Virus record (IMG/VR): IMGVR_UViG_3300033997_000076
Span: 1 to 41,669 of that record
Source: a virus
Length of the DNA stretch: 41,669 nt
Direction: 5' to 3' (one strand)
Every line of letters begins with the position of its first letter. Position 1 is the stretch's first letter. This document shows positions 35,883 through 41,319 of this stretch, piece by piece. The position numbers and the translations under genes were made by a program. The notes below the pieces were generated by a model. The model made no database searches. It saw nothing but the letters and a program-made list of their open reading frames with translations, and was not told the DNA's origin.

Positions 35883-35905
35883 GGTCCTTTAAGTGAGGGT
35901 TTTTG
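35883..35905 (-). promoter_or_regulatory. Phage RNAP promoter upstream of the RNAP gene
   Basis: The minus strand reads CAAAAACCCTCACTTAAAGG. Expected +1 is about 85 bases before the RNAP start codon. T7 has no promoter directly before gene 1, so positive autoregulation is possible here. Confidence 0.88.
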
Positions 35906-35908
35906 CGA

Positions 35909-36730
35909 TTAGGCGCTGAGTTTTTCAGCAATCACGGCTTGGAGCGCGGAGATGTAGAGCTGTCGGGTCAGGTTGGCCACGAGCCAGTCTTTCGGGTACA
36001 CACGCCATTTGCGGCGCTCTCGGGACACATGGTCCTTCAGCGCGCGACCGTCCTCGGCGTCCCACTTCTTGCCCAGCTCGACCTCAATGTGCAGAACCAC
36101 GCGGCTCTCCAGTCGGTCCACGGCAGGGCGTGGGATGATCTCTTCGCCCAACTCGCGGTAGAGGCGCGAATTGAAGCCGGCAGGATCGCAGAGCGCGACT
36201 CCAGGCTGACCCTCGTAGGGACTTGGTTCTACAGCAGGAGCCGCGAGGGTGAAGGTCTTGGCTTGCAGCTCTTGGCGCAGCTCTGCGATTTCACCACGGA
36301 GGGACTTCAGCTCGTCCATGATCGCTACGGCAATCGGGTTGGAGGACTCTTCAGCGTTGTACTTGCCGGTCTTGCGGATCGACGGCAGGACCTCTTCGGT
36401 GACCCACTTGCGGAAGGGCTCAGACTGTGGGGAATGCCCACGGAGGAGCATCGTGTAAACCTGTGGTTCGGAGAACAGTGAGGTCACCTGAGGGTAAGCC
36501 CTTCCGCTGGGACTCGCCGGCAACCCTCCGATAATTTCGGAGGCTACGTTCCCAATACGGAGCACCTCTCCGAAATCCTTGAGAGAACTGGCAGACCAGG
36601 CCGCATCGCTCGGATTCTTCAGGCCAGCCGCTCGGGCCACCTGAGTAGCCACGAACAGTAGGTCATGCTCCGGGTGCCCCACGAGGACATCTAACTCGAT
36701 GCCCATGAAGTTTCTCTTCTCAAATTTCAT
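35909..36730 (-). CDS. Bro-N family antirepressor-like protein
   Basis: The 273-aa protein has a Bro-N domain in the first 125 residues: ELDVLVGHPEHDLLFVATQV, the middle VTSLFSEPQVYTMLLRGHSP and the signature FRKWVTEEVLPSIRKTGKY. A coiled coil (about 130-155) and a separate C-terminal DNA-binding-like domain (about 185-273) follow. Bro-N proteins commonly act as phage antirepressors. It is the last gene before RNAP, and its ATG overlaps the stop of the 79-aa gene with GAGGTGACAGC upstream. Strictly lytic T7 lacks it, so a role in the lysis-lysogeny choice is likely. Confidence 0.88.
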   Translation of the reverse strand: MKFEKRNFMGIELDVLVGHPEHDLLFVATQVARAAGLKNPSDAAWSASSLKDFGEVLRIGNVASEIIGGLPASPSGRAYPQVTSLFSEPQVYTMLLRGHSPQSEPFRKWVTEEVLPSIRKTGKYNAEESSNPIAVAIMDELKSLRGEIAELRQELQAKTFTLAAPAVEPSPYEGQPGVALCDPAGFNSRLYRELGEEIIPRPAVDRLESRVVLHIEVELGKKWDAEDGRALKDHVSRERRKWRVYPKDWLVANLTRQLYISALQAVIAEKLSA

Positions 36731-36966
36731 GCTGTCACCTCGATACGGCCCAAGATGTCGTTAAGCTTGTAAACGAAGGAAACATCCCCGTGGGTGATGA
36801 ACAGCAGCCCCACAGCCCCATTGTCCACCCGGTAGGAAAGGCGCTGGTCCTCATTGCCCTGGATGAAGGTGGCTTTGATCTCGTTGCCCTGGAGCTGGCC
36901 TCCGATGATCTTTGGGACTTGGCAGTAGAATTTGATGGACTTGATGGAAGTTGCGTTGCTGGGCAC
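36727..36966 (-). CDS. Small hypothetical protein, 79 aa, coupled to the Bro-N gene
   Basis: The product (PSNATSIKSIKFYCQVPKII...) is beta-rich with the segment VGLLFITHGDVSFVYKLNDI. The GTG start at 36966 has AAGGGG eight bases upstream. It overlaps the Bro-N start by ATGA, suggesting the two act together. No domain is recognised. Confidence 0.75.
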   Translation of the reverse strand: MPSNATSIKSIKFYCQVPKIIGGQLQGNEIKATFIQGNEDQRLSYRVDNGAVGLLFITHGDVSFVYKLNDILGRIEVTA

Positions 36967-37012
36967 TGTATGATCCCCTTACGTTTCATTACGTTGATTG
37001 ATAGGAGGGCCC

Positions 37013-37171
37013 ATGGCTCAGCACGAGACTGATGAACCCTCCGGCCTTGCCCGATTCGCTATCCCCGAGGGCGCGCCGGTTCCCCCGCTTAGTGCCGATC
37101 TGGTGGCGGACTTCGAGGCTGCCGCTAAGCGCCAGGATGAAGAACTCCAGGGCGGCGACGAGGAAGAGTAA
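37013..37171 (+). CDS. Possible plus-strand gene: acidic 52-aa protein
   Basis: The ORF begins MAQHETDEPSGLARFAIPEG and ends in GGDEEE. AGGAGGG lies four bases upstream, one of the best ribosome binding sites in the window, preceded by TATGAT (36969-36974) as a possible -10 without a clear -35. It opposes all surrounding genes, so it could be expressed in the lysogen. The competing minus-strand frame (36989-37180) starts at GTG overlapping the oxygenase stop and would give a 63-aa protein with a hydrophobic N-terminus. The two cannot be separated with certainty from sequence alone. Confidence 0.5.
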   Translation: MAQHETDEPSGLARFAIPEGAPVPPLSADLVADFEAAAKRQDEELQGGDEEE

Positions 37172-37176
37172 CCTCC

Positions 37177-37920
37177 TCACTTCAACTCGCTCCAGAAGAC
37201 CAGCAGGTTCCGAGAGCCCTCGGTGACCGGCATTCCCTTGTGTAGCGTTCGGCTACCTTGGAACAGCATGGCGTGGCCCTGGGGCAACTGAGGGACCACG
37301 AAGGGCTCTCCCAGGCCCTGCGGCTTGACCATCGTCCCTCCTCCCTTGTGGAAGTCGCTGAGTGCGACCACCAGCGTGATATCCGAATCCCGGTCGTGGT
37401 GCCAATTGCCGTGCGCGGTGTTGTCCGGGCGGTACTGGGCGAACTGGATGCTCGTCATGCGGGTCTGCTCCAACTGGTACAGCACGCGGGTCAGCGGGTT
37501 CACGACGTTGTTGAAGAGCCCGTGAAGACAGCTATGCAGGGTCGGGCAGTTGTCGCCCAAAGTGATCTCGGGGATTTGCACCTCGGCGTCCTCGTCCGGG
37601 TTCACCTCGAAGGACATTGCGGCAATCTCCGTGAGGAGCTTTTCGCAGTAGTCGGGGTGCAGGAAAGGAATCGAGTAGACGCCGGAGACCTGACGGTGCA
37701 TTAGGCCCTGACGTGGCCCGCGAACCGAGTATTCGGAGACCACAGCGTCAAGGCTGGCCATCCATGCATCGGGGCCGTCCACAAGATCACCCCAGGTGAG
37801 TCCGTTGCGGGTCTCGGCGGCCTCGCCCATCTCCTTGATCGTTGAAATGTGTTCCTTAAGCGCAGGGTGGTACTTGTCCACGGACGGAATAGCTACGCCC
37901 GCATGGGTCAATACATGCAT
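37177..37920 (-). CDS. 2-oxoglutarate/Fe(II)-dependent oxygenase (prolyl-4-hydroxylase-like)
   Basis: The 247-aa protein has the iron and cosubstrate ligands in its second half: His-x-Asp in NWHHDRDSD, the distal His in SRTLHKGMPV and the Arg that binds 2-oxoglutarate in EGSRNLLVFW. The N-terminal part (residues 1-90) is unassigned. The ATG lies directly after the stop of the DNA-binding-like gene with GAGGAACC upstream. The substrate may be protein or nucleic acid; nothing in the sequence decides. T7 itself has no such gene. It is an early gene and may counter host defence or modify host machinery. Confidence 0.85.
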   Translation of the reverse strand: MHVLTHAGVAIPSVDKYHPALKEHISTIKEMGEAAETRNGLTWGDLVDGPDAWMASLDAVVSEYSVRGPRQGLMHRQVSGVYSIPFLHPDYCEKLLTEIAAMSFEVNPDEDAEVQIPEITLGDNCPTLHSCLHGLFNNVVNPLTRVLYQLEQTRMTSIQFAQYRPDNTAHGNWHHDRDSDITLVVALSDFHKGGGTMVKPQGLGEPFVVPQLPQGHAMLFQGSRTLHKGMPVTEGSRNLLVFWSELK

Positions 37921-38397
37921 TCAGGTTCCTCGCGAATGTAAGAGTTTGTTGAAGAGTTCCAGGGCCTCGTTGACGACCTTGAGTTCGGCTTGCGCCGTCT
38001 CGATTGTCTGTTCAAGGGCGCGCCGGGTTTCTTCAAGCTCTTTCGCGAAGTCCGCATTGGATTTGGGTATTGCGTTAAGTTGCTCTGCTACTGAGTTCGG
38101 CAACTTAGGGGGACGCCCAGGGCGGGCCTGGACGAGGTGCTTATGCTTCCGTCGAAAGTTCTCGACGTTCTTGGACTTCAGACCAACTTGGTCGATCTGT
38201 TGCGTAGTCCAGCCCGCATAAAATAGGCGTGTGGCCAACTTCGATTCCGCCGAGGCCTGAGGGCCCCAGGCTTTCCCACTTTGAACCAAGCGCTTGAAGT
38301 CCTCCGAATAGGGGACAGCAGCATCTACCGGGATACTCTCCATTTCCTTCAGGAGTTCACCGATATCCAGCTCTGGATCAAAGGGCAAAGTGGCCAC
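37921..38397 (-). CDS. Putative helix-turn-helix/coiled-coil DNA-binding protein; repressor candidate
   Basis: The 158-aa product begins ATLPFDPELDIGELLKEMES after the initiator. Residues about 50-85 (LATRLFYAGWTTQQIDQVGL and following) read as a helix-turn-helix. It is followed by RPGRPPK, an AT-hook-like basic element, and a coiled coil to the end. The GTG at 38397 is chosen because AGGAG lies eight bases upstream; earlier in-frame starts lack a site. It has an unusually long untranslated leader (about 170 bases) holding hairpins. No family was recognised, so repressor function is inferred from context. Confidence 0.65.
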   Translation of the reverse strand: MATLPFDPELDIGELLKEMESIPVDAAVPYSEDFKRLVQSGKAWGPQASAESKLATRLFYAGWTTQQIDQVGLKSKNVENFRRKHKHLVQARPGRPPKLPNSVAEQLNAIPKSNADFAKELEETRRALEQTIETAQAELKVVNEALELFNKLLHSRGT

Positions 38398-38443
38398 GAA
38401 ACATGCTCCTATCTGCATGGGATTCATCGATCTGATGGCCACA

Positions 38444-38468
38444 AGTAAGCCCAAGTGAAGGGCTCACT
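38444..38468 (-). other. Hairpin in the leader of the putative regulator gene
   Basis: AGTGAGCCC and GGGCTTACT form a 9-bp stem with one G-U pair and a 7-base loop on the minus strand, 47 bases before the GTG start. No U-tract follows. It may affect translation or be a protein-binding site. Confidence 0.5.
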
Positions 38469-38529
38469 CGGGCGCGTCAGGTGCTTCTTGCGGGGACGTG
38501 AGGGCTACGCCTCCTGAGTTGGTGGTTCA

Positions 38530-38568
38530 TTGCGTTGCGTTCCGTTGATTTACATTGCGTTGCATTGG
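38530..38568 (-). repeat. ACGCAA repeat tract, copy A
   Basis: The minus strand contains repeated AACGCAA/AACGGAA units directly after hairpin A. Similar tracts follow each early hairpin at 39271-39308 and 39927-39968 and precede the first gene at 40409-40446. They are purine-rich and unstructured and may aid ribosome loading or bind a protein. Confidence 0.7.
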
Positions 38569-38617
38569 GTGAAACCAGCGGAGCCCTCAGTTAGCCTAAG
38601 GGCTCGACTTGTTTCAC
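38569..38617 (-). promoter_or_regulatory. Early intergenic hairpin A (RNase III-site-like)
   Basis: In the RNA, GTGAAAC pairs with GTTTCAC (7 bp), an internal loop of AAGTC against CGCTG follows, and GAGCCCTTAG pairs with CTGAGGGCTC. Copies B and C have the same outer stem and loop but different inner stem bases that still pair. It lies between the ArdA gene and the putative regulator gene. Confidence 0.85.
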
Positions 38618-38640
38618 ATTCCGTGAATCATACGTGAAGA

Positions 38641-39258
38641 TCACCAGTGGCTGTAGAAGACATGGCCGTCCGTGAATGTGAAGTCTTGCTCAAGATCACG
38701 CCCGGCCCGTTCCCAGTCGATCCAACTGTAAAAGGCCTCGTCGCCTTTCCAGCCGTGGGCTTCTTGGCACCACTCCTCCACGAAGGCCTCGAAAGAGTCG
38801 TACTCTCCCCGGTAAGCGTCCTCGAAGTTCTGTTCGGTCACATCCGCACCAAAGTAGGACTTGAACGCCACCCATGCGCCACCGTGCTCGGAGACCAAGC
38901 GGACGTGCTCAAGGACTTCTTCAAGGTCCGGGTATTCACCGAATTCCGATAGACCCTCACCGTCCCAATCATGGGCCGCCCACTCTTCGGCGCTTGGGTG
39001 GTTCCCGTAACCGTCGCAATGGCTGCACGAGTAGAAGCCCGTGAAGTTGCCACCCTGAGCGACTCCATAGCCTCGGCGCCCAGTCTCGCAATGCGGGCAC
39101 TCTACGGTCACGTTAGGGTGCGGGCTGGTCATCAGGACCTTCTCTGCGATTGCTTCCTGAAGGCCCACGGCGTCCTCGAAGTCCTCAAGGTCGAACCATT
39201 CGCCGTGCAGGACCCCGTTGTTGTAGCTGGCAAGACAGGCCACGTACATTCTCATCAC
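38641..39258 (-). CDS. ardA: ArdA-type antirestriction protein with inserted zinc-finger-like segment
   Basis: The 205-aa protein follows ArdA from RMYVACLASYNNGVLHGEWF through AEEWAAHDWDG and EYPDLEEVLEHVRLVSEHG to AYRGEYDSFEAFVEEW and the terminal DGHVFYSHW. It is strongly acidic, as expected for a DNA mimic that blocks type I restriction enzymes. Between the first and second ArdA domains it carries CPHCETG and CSHCDGYG, a likely zinc site absent from standard ArdA (about 165 aa). It holds the place of T7 0.3 (Ocr), also a DNA mimic. The start may be GTG 39258 or ATG 39255; GAGG lies 7 to 10 bases upstream. Confidence 0.9.
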   Translation of the reverse strand: MMRMYVACLASYNNGVLHGEWFDLEDFEDAVGLQEAIAEKVLMTSPHPNVTVECPHCETGRRGYGVAQGGNFTGFYSCSHCDGYGNHPSAEEWAAHDWDGEGLSEFGEYPDLEEVLEHVRLVSEHGGAWVAFKSYFGADVTEQNFEDAYRGEYDSFEAFVEEWCQEAHGWKGDEAFYSWIDWERAGRDLEQDFTFTDGHVFYSHW

Positions 39259-39309
39259 GTTATAACCTCACATTTACATTGCGTTTCTTTGCGTTGCATT
39301 GGTGTTACG

Positions 39310-39361
39310 GTGAAACCAGCGGAGACCCCGCAGAGCGGCGCAGGGTCTCGACTTGTGTCAC
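39310..39361 (-). promoter_or_regulatory. Early intergenic hairpin B (RNase III-site-like)
   Basis: The outer stem is GTGACAC/GTTTCAC with one mismatch. The AAGTC/CGCTG internal loop is identical to copies A and C. The inner stem is GAGACCCTGC/GCGGGGTCTC. It overlaps the stop of the 74-aa gene and precedes the ArdA leader. Confidence 0.85.
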
Positions 39362-39582
39362 TTACTGAAGGTTTGCGTACGTCTTCTGTTCAGCTCTTCC
39401 ACAGCCTGCTCGACGGCGGCCTGTGTGTCCCCTGTGGTCAGCACCTGGGTTCTCCTCCTGGGCGTTCCACTCTCAACCATGTAGTCCTGTTCACCCTTGA
39501 CCACGTTCTTGTCGTAGTCCCCGAAGTGAATGAACCATACGCCTTCCTCAAGGATGCATAGCGAGTGATAGACGCGGCTCAT
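39358..39582 (-). CDS. Small early hypothetical protein, 74 aa
   Basis: The product starts MSRVYHSLCILEEGVWFIHF and ends in a basic helix (AVEELNRRRTQTFSK). The ATG at 39582 overlaps the previous stop (ATGA) and AGGAGG lies eight bases upstream. A longer frame to 39717 would overlap the 52-aa gene and has no ribosome binding site. Function unknown. Confidence 0.8.
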   Translation of the reverse strand: MSRVYHSLCILEEGVWFIHFGDYDKNVVKGEQDYMVESGTPRRRTQVLTTGDTQAAVEQAVEELNRRRTQTFSK

Positions 39583-39737
39583 TGCTCGGCCCTCCTCAGC
39601 TTCCAGTCCGTGCAACCCGTGAAGACGTCCTTGGCTTCCCGCATCCGAGCAGCCGCCTGGAGCCGATTGAACCCCCGGAGAGGTGCAACATAGGCGATGC
39701 CATTCGCATTGCGGCATTCAAACGTGTATGCCTTCAT
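39579..39737 (-). CDS. Small early hypothetical protein, 52 aa
   Basis: The product starts MKAYTFECRNANGIAYVAPL and ends KLRRAEQ. The ATG overlaps the stop of the 62-aa gene (ATGA), and its ribosome binding site AGGAGG lies in that gene's last codons. Its own last codons carry the same AGGAGG site for the 74-aa gene. The three genes form a tightly coupled cassette. Function unknown. Confidence 0.78.
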   Translation of the reverse strand: MKAYTFECRNANGIAYVAPLRGFNRLQAAARMREAKDVFTGCTDWKLRRAEQ

Positions 39738-39922
39738 TGCGCAGCCCTCCTCAGCTCACCCATTGCCGGCCAGAAGGTTTCCCCGAGGTCCGTCCTTCTG
39801 TCCCATACCGCGAACTTGGCGCGCTGATTGAACGACTGCCCGAGCTGAATCTGGCGCTCATTGGTCAAACTCAGGGCGTACTGACGCCTCCTGGCCGCTT
39901 GCAGGTGCTTTGCGAGTTGCAT
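39734..39922 (-). CDS. Small early hypothetical protein, 62 aa (first of a three-gene cassette)
   Basis: The product starts MQLAKHLQAARRRQYALSLT, is basic, and ends ELRRAAQ. AAAGGAGCATCAC precedes the ATG. It follows hairpin C and an ACGCAA repeat tract. No domain is recognised. Confidence 0.8.
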   Translation of the reverse strand: MQLAKHLQAARRRQYALSLTNERQIQLGQSFNQRAKFAVWDRRTDLGETFWPAMGELRRAAQ

Positions 39923-39969
39923 GTGATGCTCCTTTACGTTGCGTTGCTTTACGTTGCGTTGGTGTTGCG

Positions 39970-40017
39970 GTGAATCCAGCGGAGCGCCCTACCACGAAGG
40001 CGCTCGACTTGAATCAC
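39970..40017 (-). promoter_or_regulatory. Early intergenic hairpin C (RNase III-site-like)
   Basis: The outer stem is GTGATTC/GGATTCAC with one mismatch, the AAGTC/CGCTG internal loop is conserved, and the inner stem is GAGCGCCTT/AGGGCGCTC. It overlaps the end of the basic 62-aa gene at 40014-40202. Confidence 0.85.
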
Positions 40018-40202
40018 TCAGCCTCTCGACGTGCTTGTTTGAGCAGCCCCCGCCAGATGCGAGCGTCCTGCATGGACTCCCGACTAATGCGCAGGTATTC
40101 ATCCCGTTGGTGCTCAGGCTCTTGCCAACTTGCGCGACGTGCCTCCATTGCGCCCCGGACACAAAGGCCCAGCTTGTATTCCATGCGCGACACTTGGCTC
40201 AT
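40014..40202 (-). CDS. Small early hypothetical protein, 62 aa, basic
   Basis: The product starts MSQVSRMEYKLGLCVRGAME and is rich in Arg and Glu, probably one helical bundle. Its ATG overlaps the stop of the 69-aa gene (ATGA). It is the second early gene. Function unknown. Confidence 0.78.
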   Translation of the reverse strand: MSQVSRMEYKLGLCVRGAMEARRASWQEPEHQRDEYLRISRESMQDARIWRGLLKQARREAE

Positions 40203-40408
40203 GCTGCGACCTCCACTGGTGCATAAGCGGTAAGCCAGTGCTCCCCCACGACATAACCCACATGCACCACAGAGCCGTCCTTCTTGTCCCGATACATCTT
40301 GCTAACGCGAGACCCGCCCATGGCTATCTGTGAGCGCAGCTCGGCCACAGTCGATGCGTAGAACCTGTTCCCGTACTGATCCACATACAGAAGACGCTTG
40401 CCTTTCAT
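40199..40408 (-). CDS. First early protein, 69 aa, beta-rich
   Basis: The product starts MKGKRLLYVDQYGNRFYAST, then GGSRVSKMYRDKKDG and VGYVVGEHWLTAYAPVE. Similar short early proteins occur in T7-like phages of Pseudomonas as far as I recognise; no function is known. GGAAGG lies six bases before the ATG. It is the first gene expressed by the two host-type promoters. Confidence 0.82.
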   Translation of the reverse strand: MKGKRLLYVDQYGNRFYASTVAELRSQIAMGGSRVSKMYRDKKDGSVVHVGYVVGEHWLTAYAPVEVAA

Positions 40409-40442
40409 TGCATTACCTTCCCATTGCGTTGCATTACATTGG

Positions 40443-40494
40443 GTTGCGCCCTAAGCCCCTACTCATGACCTCTGCTCAGGTCTCAAGGCGCAAC
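40443..40494 (-). other. Long bipartite hairpin in the first early leader (D)
   Basis: GTTGCGCC and GGCGCAAC form an 8-bp outer stem, and GACCT/AGGTC forms an inner stem. It differs from hairpins A to C in sequence but has the same place ahead of a gene and an ACGCAA tract. It is a candidate processing site. Confidence 0.65.
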
Positions 40495-40544
40495 ACCTAA
40501 TGAATCATCGCTGTAGGTGTGCATTACGTTGTCACTATCCGAAT

Positions 40545-40571
40545 TGTTAAAGAGCGTTCCGGGTTACCCCG
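40545..40571 (-). promoter_or_regulatory. rRNA-type boxB-boxA antitermination leader, copy 2
   Basis: The minus strand reads CGCTCTTTAACA (40545-40556), an 11 of 12 match to the rrn boxA TGCTCTTTAACA. Directly upstream is CGGG-GTAA-CCCG (40560-40571), a hairpin with a GNRA-type loop in the boxB position. It lies about 35 bases after the expected start of promoter P2. Confidence 0.8.
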
Positions 40572-40597
40572 AGGCATCGCTGCCTGACTTGCTGCTC

Positions 40598-40625
40598 ATC
40601 TTACCGAAATCCCTAAGTCTGTCAA
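40598..40625 (-). promoter_or_regulatory. Early host-type promoter P2
   Basis: The minus strand has -35 TTGACA (40620-40625), a 16-bp spacer and -10 TAAGAT (40598-40603). The spacer contains the ACTTAGGG motif (40610-40617 region), and two more CTTAGGG copies lie just upstream. It drives the early operon. Confidence 0.8.
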
Positions 40626-40786
40626 GCTATTCCCTAAGTTAACCCTAAGTGCCTGCCGGTCTTACCTTCGGTTCGTCGGCCTGCCTGTATGTCAGCCCCT
40701 AATGTGCCCGCTTTGCGAGGCGTAGAGACCAAGGCCCAGAGCAGACCCTGTTAACTCAAGGCTTAAAGCCTTAGTGATTCCTGAAG

Positions 40787-40812
40787 TGTTAAAGAGCGCT
40801 TCCAGCTTCTGG
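40787..40812 (-). promoter_or_regulatory. rRNA-type boxB-boxA antitermination leader, copy 1
   Basis: The minus strand reads CGCTCTTTAACA (40787-40798), preceded by the small hairpin CCAG-AAG-CTGG (40802-40812). The layout and distance from promoter P1 (about 40 bases) match copy 2. Confidence 0.8.
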
Positions 40813-40844
40813 GAGGTTGGCCCCTGTCCGTCTGGAGTGGCGCC

Positions 40845-40872
40845 ATAATATCGAACTTAGGGTTTAAGTCAA
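40845..40872 (-). promoter_or_regulatory. Early host-type promoter P1
   Basis: The minus strand has -35 TTGACT (40867-40872), a 16-bp spacer and -10 TATTAT (40845-40850). The spacer holds AACCCTAAG, the reverse orientation of the motif in P2, and TTTAGGGT lies just upstream of the -35, giving an inverted pair around it. Confidence 0.82.
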
Positions 40873-40997
40873 CACCCTAAATCGAATATTCCTGAGATAA
40901 CCCTAAATACCCTAAGTCGCCTTAGGTGGCTGCTACTGGTCTGACCTTAGGTAGAGGGCTGCGGATGGCCTTAGGTGGCCAATGGGAAGCAATGAGA

Positions 40998-41068
40998 GGG
41001 CTTAGGGAGCGCCTACAGATAGGGACAGCCATGGGCGCACTGGAGCACCTTAGGCGCTCCCTAAGCCC
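40998..41068. repeat. 18-bp perfect inverted repeat upstream of promoter P1
   Basis: GGGCTTAGGGAGCGCCTA (40998-41015) and its exact complement (41051-41068) are separated by 35 bp. It can form a strong cruciform or RNA hairpin. It includes the CTTAGGG motif in each arm. Confidence 0.9.
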
Positions 41069-41173
41069 ACCTTGAGCCACCCAAGGCCCGCCAGGGCCCA
41101 TAGTCCCCATGGGTCTACCCAGTGTTAGAACCGTAAGAAGCCCTTAGGAATCAATGGGTTAGGCGTTGGTCCC

Positions 41174-41213
41174 TGGGGTCCTTATCGCGCGCAGGGGCGC
41201 ATGGGGTCCTTAT
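41174..41213. repeat. 12-bp direct repeat TGGGGTCCTTAT
   Basis: The 12-mer occurs at 41174-41185 and 41202-41213, 28 bp apart. Its role is unknown; it lies in the GC-rich left-end region. Confidence 0.8.
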
Positions 41214-41272
41214 GGGTGCCTGGGGATGCCATGGGGGTACGGGGGGAGTCCCGAGGGCGCTCCTAATGAGAT

Positions 41273-41319
41273 GGGCTCTCAGATTTTTCTCCCAGATTCT
41301 TAAAGGCCCTGAGGAGCCC
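41273..41319. other. Hairpin with T-rich loop in the left-end region
   Basis: GGGCTCTCAG (41273-41282) pairs with CTGAGGAGCCC (41309-41319) with one bulge. The 26-base loop contains ATTTTTC. It could be a transcription stop for host read-through or a packaging-related element. Confidence 0.55.

Noticed and set aside
36989-37180. Minus-strand 63-aa ORF with hydrophobic N-terminus after the oxygenase gene
   Set aside because: It overlaps the plus-strand ORF that has a far better ribosome binding site, and its second half has no protein-like pattern. Not excluded; recorded in the plus-strand entry.
38495-38512. Possible further phage promoter (CCCTCACG on the minus strand)
   Set aside because: Only CCCTCAC matches; the A-rich upstream part and CACT core are missing.
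40922-41110. 62-aa minus-strand ORF in the left-end region
   Set aside because: No ribosome binding site and low-complexity composition; it overlaps the 18-bp inverted repeat and CCTTAGG repeats.
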